From CAZIZT01 sp964544085 (GTDB lineage Bacteria; Campylobacterota_A; Desulfurellia; Desulfurellales; Hippeaceae): DNA of 64,000 nt. Positions 57,212 through 64,000 of this stretch are shown here, piece by piece; positions within the stretch are counted from its first letter, which is position 1; every line of letters begins with the position of its first letter. The stretch is taken from the NCBI GenBank assembly GCA_964544085.1, contig CAZIZT010000007.1, positions 62,001 through 126,000 of the forward strand, written 5' to 3'. A program made the position numbers and the translations under genes. The notes beneath the pieces are model-generated. The model did no database searches and was not told where the DNA came from. It saw only the letters and a program-made list of their open reading frames with translations.

Positions 57212-58513
57212 CTACAGTTTCCTTTTATCTATGACCCTTTTTGCCTTGCCCATGCTGCGCTCAATGGAGTGGGGTTCCACCAGTTTTACATCCACATCTA
57301 TGCCCAGTGTTGTTTTAAGCTCATAGTTTATTCTGTCAAGTAACTGTTTCTGTTTTTTCATCTCATCGAAGAACAGGTTGGCATTTGCCTCCACCATAAC
57401 GGTGGCGGTATCCAGCGCGCCTTTTCTGTCCACAATAATCTGGTAGTGCGGAGAGACGCCTTCTATGTTGAACAGAACCTCTTCAATCTGGCTTGGGAAG
57501 ACGTTAACGCCGCGTATGATTAGCATATCATCGGTTCTTCCTATGGGCTTATCCATTCTTGCAGTGGTTCTTCCACATTTGCATGTCTCTTTTGTGAGCT
57601 TGGTGATATCGCGTGTTCTGTATCTGAAAACCGGCAGTGCTTCCTTGGTTAGTGTGGTTATAACAAGCTCGCCGTATTCGCCCTCCTTGAGAGGTTCTCC
57701 GGTTGCCGGGTCAATTATCTCGGCTATAAAGTGGTCCTCAGAGATGTGCATGCCGCACTGATACTCACACTCTCCAGAGACCCCAGGACCCATCACTTCG
57801 CTCAATCCGTAGTTGTCGTAGGCTTTTATGTTTAGCTCATCCTCTATACGTTTGCGCATCTGTTCGCTCCATGGCTCAGCCCCGAACATCCCTATGCGCA
57901 ACCTAAACTCCTTTTTGGGATCCACACCGTTTTCCCTTGCAACCTCTGCTATATGCAGGGCATAGCTTGGTGTGCACACAAGTACGGTTGCTCCGTAATC
58001 CTTGATCAGCATAATCTGCCTTTTCGTGTTACCGCTTGATGCAGGTACAATGGTTGCGCCGAGCTTTTCAAGACCGTAGTGCAAGCCGAAGCCACCTGTA
58101 AACAGACCGTATCCAAAGGCGATATGCACAATATCATCGTCAGTCACCCCGCAGGCAGCTGCAATACGCGCTACAAGATCGCTCCATGTGTCCAGATCCC
58201 TTTTTGTGTATCCGACAACTGTGGGTTTGCCGGTAGTACCGCTTGACGAATGGATCCTTGCTATCTCTTTGAGCGGTTTTGCAAACAGCCCAAACGGATA
58301 ATTATCCCTGAAGTCATCCTTTGTCATGAAGGGCAGCTTTCTGATGTCCTCGATACTTTTTATGGCTGCCGGTGTAATGCCGTTTTCGTCAAATACCTTT
58401 TTGTAATAAGGCACATTCCTGTAGGCGTAATCGATATTTTCCCTCAGGAGTTCAACCTGAAGATTCTCAAGCTCTTTTCTTGGTAATGTTTCCCTTTCTT
58501 TATCCCACAACAT
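57212..58513 (-). CDS. paaK: Phenylacetate-CoA ligase family enzyme
   Basis: 433 residues. AMP-forming CoA ligase. The P-loop is SSSGTTGKPTVVGYTKRD; later blocks are LRIGMFGAEPWSEQMR, AYDNYGLSEVMGPGVS, RYRTRDITKLTKETCKCGRT and IIRGVNVFPSQIEEVL. Paired with an ACT gene just upstream, the usual arrangement in anaerobes, where it may act on aryl acids from aromatic amino-acid breakdown. ATG 58513 has AGGAG 5 nt before it; the in-frame GTG 58519 lies within that site. Confidence 0.92.
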   Translation of the reverse strand: MLWDKERETLPRKELENLQVELLRENIDYAYRNVPYYKKVFDENGITPAAIKSIEDIRKLPFMTKDDFRDNYPFGLFAKPLKEIARIHSSSGTTGKPTVVGYTKRDLDTWSDLVARIAAACGVTDDDIVHIAFGYGLFTGGFGLHYGLEKLGATIVPASSGNTKRQIMLIKDYGATVLVCTPSYALHIAEVARENGVDPKKEFRLRIGMFGAEPWSEQMRKRIEDELNIKAYDNYGLSEVMGPGVSGECEYQCGMHISEDHFIAEIIDPATGEPLKEGEYGELVITTLTKEALPVFRYRTRDITKLTKETCKCGRTTARMDKPIGRTDDMLIIRGVNVFPSQIEEVLFNIEGVSPHYQIIVDRKGALDTATVMVEANANLFFDEMKKQKQLLDRINYELKTTLGIDVDVKLVEPHSIERSMGKAKRVIDKRKL

Positions 58514-58521
58514 AACCACTC

Positions 58522-58968
58522 CTAAATTTTCCTGAAGTATTCTTCCTTAAGCAGGTCAGCGCCCGCATTCAGCAGCTTTTCAATTGCCGTATCTATGTCT
58601 TCGAATTTGAAGAGCATAACGGCCTTTCCCTCCAGCGCATTGACGAAGGTGTACATGTACTCTATGTTTAGGTCAAGATCGCTTATGGTTTTTAAAAGCT
58701 CACTTAAACCACCACATCTGTCTTCAACACCAACGGCAAGCACATGGTTTTTCTTTACAATAAAGTCGTTATCTATCAACGCCCTGTACGCTGCGTCCGG
58801 TTTGTCCATAACAAATCGAAGTATGCCAAAGTCCATTGTATCAGCGAGGCTCATGGCTCTAATGTTAACGCCAGCCTCTTTTAGCACACGTGTAACGTTG
58901 TAGAATCTTCCCTTTTTGTTCTCTATAAATACGCTAATCTGTGTGATTTTGTACTGTTGCTTATCCAT
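58522..58968 (-). CDS. ACT-domain amino-acid-binding protein
   Basis: 148 residues with two ACT repeats: ITQISVFIENKKGRFYNVTRVL (about 6-75) and VLAVGVEDRCGGLSELLKTIS (about 78-145). Acts as a ligand sensor, likely controlling or serving the phenylacetate-CoA ligase that follows 8 nt later. ATG 58968 is chosen because GGAGGG lies 8 nt before it. Confidence 0.9.
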   Translation of the reverse strand: MDKQQYKITQISVFIENKKGRFYNVTRVLKEAGVNIRAMSLADTMDFGILRFVMDKPDAAYRALIDNDFIVKKNHVLAVGVEDRCGGLSELLKTISDLDLNIEYMYTFVNALEGKAVMLFKFEDIDTAIEKLLNAGADLLKEEYFRKI

Positions 58969-59006
58969 TGCTTTTGCCCTCCATTTTCTTTTGGCTACAA
59001 ATATCA

Positions 59007-59035
59007 AGTATATCGTTTGACTGTGGTTTGTGCAA
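59007..59035 (-). promoter_or_regulatory. Promoter of the ACT-paaK operon
   Basis: Minus strand: TTGCAC (59035-59030), 17-base spacer, TATACT (59012-59007). The expected start is about 30 nt before the ACT gene; the ArsR gene ends at 59059, so this separates the two groups. Confidence 0.65.
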
Positions 59036-59058
59036 GTGAATTGTCAGCACAACAAGCT

Positions 59059-59391
59059 TTATTGGCCTATGGAGTTCAACAGACGGGTATGGAGCTCTAT
59101 CTTGTTTTTAAGGAGTGTGTTGACAGCATCGACAAAGCAGAGCACTGCATCCCTGTTGTCGATAGTGTATCGTATATAATTGCCTTCCTTCTGCATGACA
59201 ACAATGCCCTCTTTTTGAAGAACAGAGAGATGTTTCGAAATGGTAGACTGGTTCTGTTCAAAGTGCTGTGCCAGATGGTTGACGCATTTGGCATCCTTCA
59301 CCTCAAGCAGATACTCACAGATAGCAAGGCGCAGCGGATTCGCCAGCGCCTTGACTATCCTTGCCTTTGCCTCGTAGGTTTCAAAGTTCAT
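59059..59391 (-). CDS. ArsR/SmtB-family regulator
   Basis: 110 residues, winged helix. ALANPLRLAICEYLLE, then recognition helix QSTISKHLSVLQKEGIV and wing KEGNYIRYTI. Cysteines at residues 25, 36 and 85 lie in alpha-helices and could form a persulfide/redox pair as in SqrR/BigR, but no metal motif (CxC, ELCVCDL) is present, so it is not an arsenic- or zinc-type sensor by that mark. It is the third gene of the cassette, after an FmdE-type protein and a TauE permease (4-nt overlap). Confidence 0.85.
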   Translation of the reverse strand: MNFETYEAKARIVKALANPLRLAICEYLLEVKDAKCVNHLAQHFEQNQSTISKHLSVLQKEGIVVMQKEGNYIRYTIDNRDAVLCFVDAVNTLLKNKIELHTRLLNSIGQ

Positions 59392-60167
59392 CTAAACCTC
59401 ACACCAAACAAACCGAGCGTCAGTTTGATTGCTATAAGCAGGAGTATTATAGCATAGATGCGTTTAATTGTCTTGGGTTTTGCGCGCTTAACCGTGAAAC
59501 GTGCCCCCAGCTGGGAGCCGAGTAAAACAGCAATGACAAGCACACCGGTTGTAATTGGGTCGAAATGACCCTCTGCCACGTGACCCAGGAAACCGCTAAC
59601 CGATGAGAATGTAACCACATAGGCTGTTGTTGCAGCTGCCCTTTTTGCCGAATACCCCATGCTCATGAGAATAGGAGCAGCAAGAAATCCGCCGCCTATT
59701 CCGAGCATGCCGCCAACAAAGCCAATAATAAGCCCTGAGATACCACCGTAAATGAGACGCTTGTGGAACTCTATAAGCCTATCCTGATCGGGAGCCCTTG
59801 TTGATATGAATACCTTTGCCGCTGCGAGCAATACGGCAATAATGAACATGATCAATACGATTCTTGTTGGTATGTAGGTGACAACGTAAGCACCAACAGG
59901 AGCGCCGATAATGGCTGAGAGCGCAAAGGGTAGAGCACCTTTGTAATCTATGAGCTTGGCTTTGTGGTAGGGAATCATTGCAAGCCCTGTGTTTAGGCCA
60001 TTGAGAAGCAAACCGAGCGGTATGGCAACGCTTTTTAGGTCAAACCCGAGCCATTTCATTACGGGTACGTATACCATACCGCCGCCGAGGCCCAGCATGG
60101 CAAATAGAAACGAGGCTGCCCAGATAACAAAGAACGCAATTGTAAGAATCAGGACAGATGGCGTCAT
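59388..60167 (-). CDS. TauE/SafE-family membrane transporter
   Basis: 259 residues, about eight membrane segments in two repeats. AMLGLGGGMVYVPVM and GFVGGMLGIGGGFLAAPILM are the duplicated TauE/SafE motifs. Exports or imports sulfur-containing organic or inorganic anions in known members. Lies between an FmdE-type gene and an ArsR regulator, hinting at sulfur-species handling under local control. Translation start overlaps nothing upstream (24-nt gap). Confidence 0.88.
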   Translation of the reverse strand: MTPSVLILTIAFFVIWAASFLFAMLGLGGGMVYVPVMKWLGFDLKSVAIPLGLLLNGLNTGLAMIPYHKAKLIDYKGALPFALSAIIGAPVGAYVVTYIPTRIVLIMFIIAVLLAAAKVFISTRAPDQDRLIEFHKRLIYGGISGLIIGFVGGMLGIGGGFLAAPILMSMGYSAKRAAATTAYVVTFSSVSGFLGHVAEGHFDPITTGVLVIAVLLGSQLGARFTVKRAKPKTIKRIYAIILLLIAIKLTLGLFGVRFR

Positions 60168-60191
60168 AACCCCTCCCTTACAAACGCAACT

Positions 60192-60860
60192 TTAGATCAA
60201 CCTGGCAAAACTGAAGCATTCAAGGCAGACCTTTTTGCCGTCTTCCACGCGCAGATAATTTTCGGCAACAGCATCAGAGCACTTTTCACAGAAGGCTAAA
60301 TTAAACGATGATTTTGCATTCTCTGGCTGATAATCAAAGGGTCCCTCAACCCGCACGATCTCTTCAAGCGGCTTGCCAAATAGCCCCAGAAAGGCTTTCT
60401 TTGCAACCTCCTGATCGACCTGGGCCGGAGGTATTCCCTTTATCCTGTACTCCTTGATGAACGGTGCATCAAACGCAGCTTGCATGATTTCAGGTTTTAC
60501 TGTTACCTTAACAGCTCGTTTTGCTTTTTTGTCTATCAGCAGGTATGCCCACTTTCCCATCGGCTCTTTCTTCATGATACCCTTTCCGAAGGTGCATCCC
60601 GTTGCAAACTGCACACCATCAGCAAAGCATCCGCCCGCGTGGTGGTCGCCCACATAGACGATTACCTCTTTGTCCATGCTTAGCTCACGGGTTACACCAA
60701 GCGCCTTTAAGCCTGCAAGCCCTGCAAGATAACCCATAGGCATACCACCGCAAAAATGCCCATGAATGTTCAATGCGCTGTAGAGCAACTCCTTTTCACT
60801 CTCGTCGAGTGATGTAATGCTCTCAACGATCGCTTTGTGGTTTGAGAAGTACTCCTTCAT
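60192..60860 (-). CDS. FmdE/FwdE-family protein with C-terminal zinc ribbon
   Basis: 222 residues. ALNIHGHFCGGMPMGYLAGLAG and GDHHAGGCFADGVQFATGCTFGKG contain the cysteines and histidines of the FmdE family. The C-terminal part has a zinc ribbon, FCEKCSDAVAENYLRVEDG with KKVCLECF. FmdE proteins are linked to molybdopterin enzymes or to formylmethanofuran dehydrogenase, but no methanofuran pathway is visible, so the role here is unknown. First gene of the cassette; GGAGGTG precedes the ATG. Confidence 0.82.
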   Translation of the reverse strand: MKEYFSNHKAIVESITSLDESEKELLYSALNIHGHFCGGMPMGYLAGLAGLKALGVTRELSMDKEVIVYVGDHHAGGCFADGVQFATGCTFGKGIMKKEPMGKWAYLLIDKKAKRAVKVTVKPEIMQAAFDAPFIKEYRIKGIPPAQVDQEVAKKAFLGLFGKPLEEIVRVEGPFDYQPENAKSSFNLAFCEKCSDAVAENYLRVEDGKKVCLECFSFARLI

Positions 60861-60891
60861 TGCTTCACCTCCAGTAATGGTTTCTGTGGTA

Positions 60892-60919
60892 ACTATATTC
60901 CAATATTCGAATATGTCAA
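60892..60919 (-). promoter_or_regulatory. Cassette promoter with palindromic operator in the spacer
   Basis: Minus strand: TTGACA (60919-60914), 16-base spacer, TATAGT (60897-60892). The perfect palindrome ATATTCGAATAT (60903-60914) fills most of the spacer, and a third half-site ATATTC (60895-60900) is adjacent. This is a place where an ArsR-type repressor would bind. Confidence 0.7.
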
Positions 60920-60979
60920 GAAACTAATAAGTCCCAATTTCAATAAAATTTACATTTTGCATTTTTTTGACGCCGAGCA

Positions 60980-61008
60980 TTGACACACTAAGCTGGATTA
61001 AATACACT
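60980..61008 (+). promoter_or_regulatory. Promoter of the soluble chemoreceptor gene
   Basis: TTGACA at 60980-60985, 17-base spacer, TACACT at 61003-61008. The leader is about 97 nt and ends with a strong ribosome site (AAGGAGGGGG). Nothing else is visible in 60920-61111. Confidence 0.6.
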
Positions 61009-61111
61009 TAGATAACAAATAGATGCGGTTTCTGGTAAAGACGCCAATATTCAGCCGCGATTGCTCTTTACAATTAAGTAAATCAGTTAATTCAAAAAGG
61101 AGGGGGATAAG

Positions 61112-62206
61112 ATGGGCAGAAACGACAACGCAAGAGGTATCGACGCTTTAAAGGAACGCTTGGTTCAGCTTGAGGAGGAAAACAGACAGCTTAAACGAAG
61201 ACTGTTGGAGCTTGAGGAGCAAAGCTCAAAGGCGAAAACTGCCGTTAAGGAGAACAGACTTAAAAACGCCCTACTTGATGCATTTACGGATGGTTGCATG
61301 GATGGTCTTGGGAATATTCAGGAGGGTGTAGAGCGAGACATAGACTCGCTTGATGAGATATACGATTTAAACAAAAGTAACATGGAGGAAATGGTTCGAA
61401 CAAAGGAAAATGCATCGAGCATCTTCAGTGTTGAAACAATTAACTCCATAGCGGGAGACCTCAAGAATGATGCCGATGCGCTGAACAAAAGTGTGGAGGA
61501 GATAAGCAAGGTCATAAACCTGATCAAGGATATCTCAAGTCAGACCAATCTGCTTGCTCTTAATGCTGCTATTGAGGCGGCTCGTGCGGGCGAACACGGA
61601 CGCGGTTTTGGTGTGGTTGCAGAGGAGGTAAGAAAGCTTGCTGAAAAGACACAGAGAGCCACAAGTGAGGTGGAGGCAAGTATAAAGGAGCTCAAGTCCA
61701 ATGCAACAGAGTTAACCGACAATAGCCAGAGGCTTGAAAAAGAAGCCAGCAGTGCCAATGCAAACCTGACCAATTTTCAGGAGAAGTTGCAGGCGATCAT
61801 TGAAAACGCTGAACGAATCAATCAGGATACACGCAGGATTAGCTACAACCTCTTTACCAACCTTGCAAAAATAGATCATGTGCTGTTTAAGACGAAAGCC
61901 TACCACAGTATATTTACAAACAGGGAGATTCAGCTGCCCACAGAACGCGAGTGCCGGTTTGGTAAGTGGTATGCCGGTGAAGCATTGAAGCTTTTTGGTG
62001 ATACGCCGAGTTTTGCGCGCATAGATGAGCCGCATCGTAGGGTGCACACGAAGGCTACCGAGGCGCTTGAGTGTATACGAAGTGATGCCTGCTTAAGCGA
62101 CATTGATGGCGTGGTGGCAGACTTTAAACAGATGGAAGAAGCAAGCAGGGAGCTCTTCGATCTGCTTGATAGTATGGTGGATGAGGCAAAGCAATTAACG
62201 GAATAG
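61112..62206 (+). CDS. Cytoplasmic methyl-accepting chemotaxis protein with CZB domain (TlpD-like)
   Basis: 364 residues, no membrane segment. N-terminal coiled coil (about 10-50), the highly conserved signalling hairpin tip SSQTNLLALNAAIEAARAGE then GRGFGVVAEEVRKLAEKTQ, and a C-terminal zinc-binding CZB domain: KIDHVLFKTKAYHSIF, CRFGKWY and EPHRRVH (the H-C-H-H set). Soluble CZB receptors in Campylobacterota (TlpD) respond to oxidants and metabolic stress. Has its own promoter, divergent from the FmdE-TauE-ArsR cassette. Other chemotaxis genes are outside the window. Confidence 0.92.
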   Translation: MGRNDNARGIDALKERLVQLEEENRQLKRRLLELEEQSSKAKTAVKENRLKNALLDAFTDGCMDGLGNIQEGVERDIDSLDEIYDLNKSNMEEMVRTKENASSIFSVETINSIAGDLKNDADALNKSVEEISKVINLIKDISSQTNLLALNAAIEAARAGEHGRGFGVVAEEVRKLAEKTQRATSEVEASIKELKSNATELTDNSQRLEKEASSANANLTNFQEKLQAIIENAERINQDTRRISYNLFTNLAKIDHVLFKTKAYHSIFTNREIQLPTERECRFGKWYAGEALKLFGDTPSFARIDEPHRRVHTKATEALECIRSDACLSDIDGVVADFKQMEEASRELFDLLDSMVDEAKQLTE

Positions 62207-62207
62207 C

Positions 62208-62292
62208 TGGTGCGAGCGGGGAGACTCGAACTCCCACGCCTTGCGGCACCAGATCCTAAGTCTGGCGCGTCTACCAATTCCGCCACGCTCGC
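62208..62292 (-). tRNA. tRNA-Leu, anticodon UAG
   Basis: 85 nt including an encoded 3' CCA. Acceptor stem GCGAGCG with CGCTCGC, leucine-type long variable arm, TTCGAGT T-loop and anticodon loop ACTTAGGAT giving TAG. Its promoter lies just upstream (62306-62334). It reads on the opposite strand to the chemoreceptor gene, ending 2 nt from that gene's stop. Confidence 0.96.
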
Positions 62293-62305
62293 AACGGTAG
62301 GAATC

Positions 62306-62334
62306 TGTATAGCAAACTGAAACACGCATGTCAA
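62306..62334 (-). promoter_or_regulatory. tRNA-Leu promoter
   Basis: Minus strand: TTGACA (62334-62329), 17-base spacer, TATACA (62311-62306), about 13 nt before the tRNA. Confidence 0.75.
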
Positions 62335-62359
62335 GAACGGCTATGAGGGTTCCGTTGTC

Positions 62360-63037
62360 TTAAGGGGCTACGGATTCTTTGCGTATAAACTCTACCACCT
62401 CGTCCGTGCTGTCTGTGATTACAAACAGATCGAGATCCCTTTGCGAGATGTATCTGCGTTTGAGAAGATTCTCCATCAGAGCAAGAAATGGTTTCCAGAA
62501 CTCGCTTCCAAACAGCACGACGGGAAAGGCACCGATCTTGTTGGTTTGCTTCAGTGTTAGGCTTTCAAACAGCTCATCCATTGTTCCAAATCCGCCTGGC
62601 ATCACAACGAATGCCACCGCGTATTTCATAAAGGTCACCTTGCGCGTGAAAAAGTAGCGAAAGTTTAGCGGCAAATTAACGTATGGATTCATCTCCTGTT
62701 CGTGTGGTAGGTCGATGTTTAACCCGATAGAGATACCACCCACATCGTAAGCTCCCCTGTTTGCAGCTTCCATAGCGCCACCGCCACCACCTGTTATGAT
62801 GGCATATCCAGCCTCGGATAGTTTCCTGGCTATCTCGTAGGTCTTTTTGTAGTAGTGGTCGTTTTCATCGATTCTTGCACTGCCGAAAATTGATACAGCC
62901 GGGCCCAGGGAATCCAGTTCTTCAAAGGCATCGGTAAACTCTGATACTACACGAAAGATACGCCAAACATCTTTGTTTTTGTCCCTATTTTCCAGAAACT
63001 CTTTCTGGATATCCCTGAAAAGCATGTTTCTTCTCAT
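62360..63037 (-). CDS. LOG-family (lysine decarboxylase-like) protein
   Basis: 225 residues. The nucleotide-binding blocks are SIFGSARIDEND, ITGGGGGAMEAANRGA and the signature VMPGGFGTMDELFESLTL. Members hydrolyse nucleoside monophosphates (cytokinin-releasing LOG proteins) or are of unknown role in bacteria; no lysine decarboxylase activity is implied. Overlaps uspA by 4 nt (ATGA). Confidence 0.88.
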   Translation of the reverse strand: MRRNMLFRDIQKEFLENRDKNKDVWRIFRVVSEFTDAFEELDSLGPAVSIFGSARIDENDHYYKKTYEIARKLSEAGYAIITGGGGGAMEAANRGAYDVGGISIGLNIDLPHEQEMNPYVNLPLNFRYFFTRKVTFMKYAVAFVVMPGGFGTMDELFESLTLKQTNKIGAFPVVLFGSEFWKPFLALMENLLKRRYISQRDLDLFVITDSTDEVVEFIRKESVAP

Positions 63038-63867
63038 CTAACCACCAGGATCGGGAAGTCCGTCTTTTTGTGAAGGATCGTTTCGGTGGTGCTGCCAAGC
63101 AGCATTTCAAGCAGTCTGCTTTTGGAGTATGCGCCAATGAACAGTAGAGGCTTTTCCTGCTCGCGCGTGAACTGAACAATAGAGTCTGCAACATCCTTGG
63201 AGTAGATGAACTTTTTAAAGATGTAGGTTGGTAGAACAGAAAAGAGCTTATCCGCCTTTTGCTCATCCGTGCCTATGTGAATTATTTTGATCTCTGTTTT
63301 TTCAAAGTGCTCTTTGTAAGACTTTGCATACTCCAGAGCAAGATCAGCAACGTGACTGCCGTCGTATGCGACTACCAGCGTCTTGGGAGTCATGAAATGC
63401 TCGTTTGCCACAAAAAGGGGCTTCTCCAGCCTGCGCATGACGGGCTCTATGTTTGATCCCAGTATTCCTCGTTCGAAAGATGCGTTTACACCCTTTTTCC
63501 CTATAAACACAAGATCCGATTTTTCCGAATAGTCAAGTATTGTCGATGATACTATGCCCGTTTCCATAACCGTCTCTATATCCACACCGTAGAATTCGGC
63601 GATTTCCTTGAATGAGGTTAGAATGTTCTTGCCCTTCTCCTCGAGCATAGCTTTTATCTTGCCTGAGAAGTTAGCAAACGGTTCAAGGCCAAGCACGCCG
63701 CTTAAGTCGTACATAAAGGGACCTTCAAGCTGAAGGATATCTATCACATGGAGAGCCGTAAGCTTTGCTTTATAGGCTTTAGCGATATACGATGAATACT
63801 TCATCACCGCTGTTGAATAGTCGCTCGCATCAACACACGCCAGTATCTTTTCAATCTTTATCGCCAT
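63034..63867 (-). CDS. Tandem universal stress protein (UspA domains)
   Basis: 277 residues with two UspA domains: IEKILACVDASDYSTAVMKY (about 1-140) and KTLVVAYDGSHVADLALEYA (about 145-277). ATP-binding-type GxxG...GS motifs occur in GKKGVNASFERGILGSN and GAYSKSRLLEMLLGST. Soluble stress protein, in a transcript after ftsH; start overlaps the ftsH end by 17 nt. Confidence 0.9.
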   Translation of the reverse strand: MAIKIEKILACVDASDYSTAVMKYSSYIAKAYKAKLTALHVIDILQLEGPFMYDLSGVLGLEPFANFSGKIKAMLEEKGKNILTSFKEIAEFYGVDIETVMETGIVSSTILDYSEKSDLVFIGKKGVNASFERGILGSNIEPVMRRLEKPLFVANEHFMTPKTLVVAYDGSHVADLALEYAKSYKEHFEKTEIKIIHIGTDEQKADKLFSVLPTYIFKKFIYSKDVADSIVQFTREQEKPLLFIGAYSKSRLLEMLLGSTTETILHKKTDFPILVVR

Positions 63868-64000
63868 CTTCTTCCTCCATTATCGTTTTTAGCTCCTCTT
63901 CGTTGATTACCTCTTTCTCCAGCAGCTCCCTGGAGAGCCTTTCGAGTTTATCCCTTTTTTGCATCAGGATATTTTTTGCCTTCTCGTAGCACTCCTTCAG
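63851..64000 (-). CDS. ftsH: ATP-dependent membrane metalloprotease FtsH, C-terminal end (runs off the window)
   Basis: Last 49 codons only. The sequence CYEKAKNILMQKRDKLERLS with RELLEKEVINEEELKTI matches the C-terminal helical region of FtsH, which follows the protease zinc site. The identification rests on this short tail. The stop lies 17 nt inside uspA. LapB, encoded at 55.3 kb, is a known FtsH-linked protein in other bacteria. Confidence 0.75.
   Translation of the reverse strand: MKECYEKAKNILMQKRDKLERLSRELLEKEVINEEELKTIMEEEDGDKD

Noticed and set aside
1..64000. CRISPR arrays, insertion sequences, prophage or integrase genes
   Set aside because: No evenly spaced repeats, transposase motifs or phage-type genes were found on reading the window.

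Overview
The window looks like the replication-origin neighbourhood of a Gram-negative, probably moderately thermophilic, acetate-using bacterium. The Gram-negative signs are a long proteobacterial-type GyrB, LapA/LapB, EnvC with FtsE/FtsX, and LPS-type glycosyltransferases. Synthesis genes for di-myo-inositol phosphate, a solute typical of thermophiles, point to heat. A SatP-type acetate carrier, malate dehydrogenase, two-subunit fumarase, SdhCDAB, PEP synthase and a split transketolase suggest acetate oxidation through the TCA cycle plus gluconeogenesis. This would fit the sulfur-reducing Desulfurellaceae (Hippea/Desulfurella type), but that placement is inference from gene content, not a database result. 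No insertion sequence, phage, integrase or CRISPR array is visible.

Layout: 1-0.8 kb, the 5' end of rpoD and mobA (minus). 1.1-2.6 kb, two DUF302-like genes. 2.6-11 kb, dnaA, dnaN, recF, gyrB, gyrA. 11-22.3 kb, a tightly overlapping plus-strand train: polyprenyl synthase, hemA/C/D, split transketolase, ftsE/ftsX/envC, ctpA, a YibQ-type deacetylase, tsaD. 22.3-29.1 kb, a DUF72 gene, the inositol-phosphate solute pair, a STAS/HATPase/SpoIIE partner-switching module and a radical SAM gene. 29.2-39.8 kb, a small winged-helix protein, hisIE, glycosyltransferases, ppsA, tldD, truA, gatC/gatA, an unknown gene, a MIP18-type gene and a deacetylase. 39.9-41.1 kb, satP and an XRE-cupin regulator. 41.1-47.2 kb (minus), rpmH, rnpA, yidD, yidC, mnmE, parS, mnmG, rsmG. 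47.4-53.3 kb, the TCA block mdh, fumarase alpha/beta, sdhCDAB. 53.4-60.9 kb (minus), an FmdE/TauE/ArsR cassette, then ACT, paaK, HIT, lapA, lapB, ruvA, xseA. 61.1-64 kb, a soluble zinc-binding chemoreceptor, tRNA-Leu(UAG), and LOG, uspA and ftsH (partial) on the minus strand.

The strongest unusual signal is a set of three essential or conserved genes whose reading frames have no usable AUG, GUG or UUG start but a well-placed AUA or AUU: truA (AUA, 35106), xseA (AUU, 54718) and rnpA (AUU, 47034). All three begin inside an overlap with the end of the upstream gene. Other signals are dnaA and radical SAM transcripts that look leaderless, a promoter built into the terminator between satP and its neighbour regulator, a perfect parS between mnmE and mnmG, several palindromes sitting on promoters, an FtsE with altered ABC motifs, and a stable hairpin in front of sdhC.
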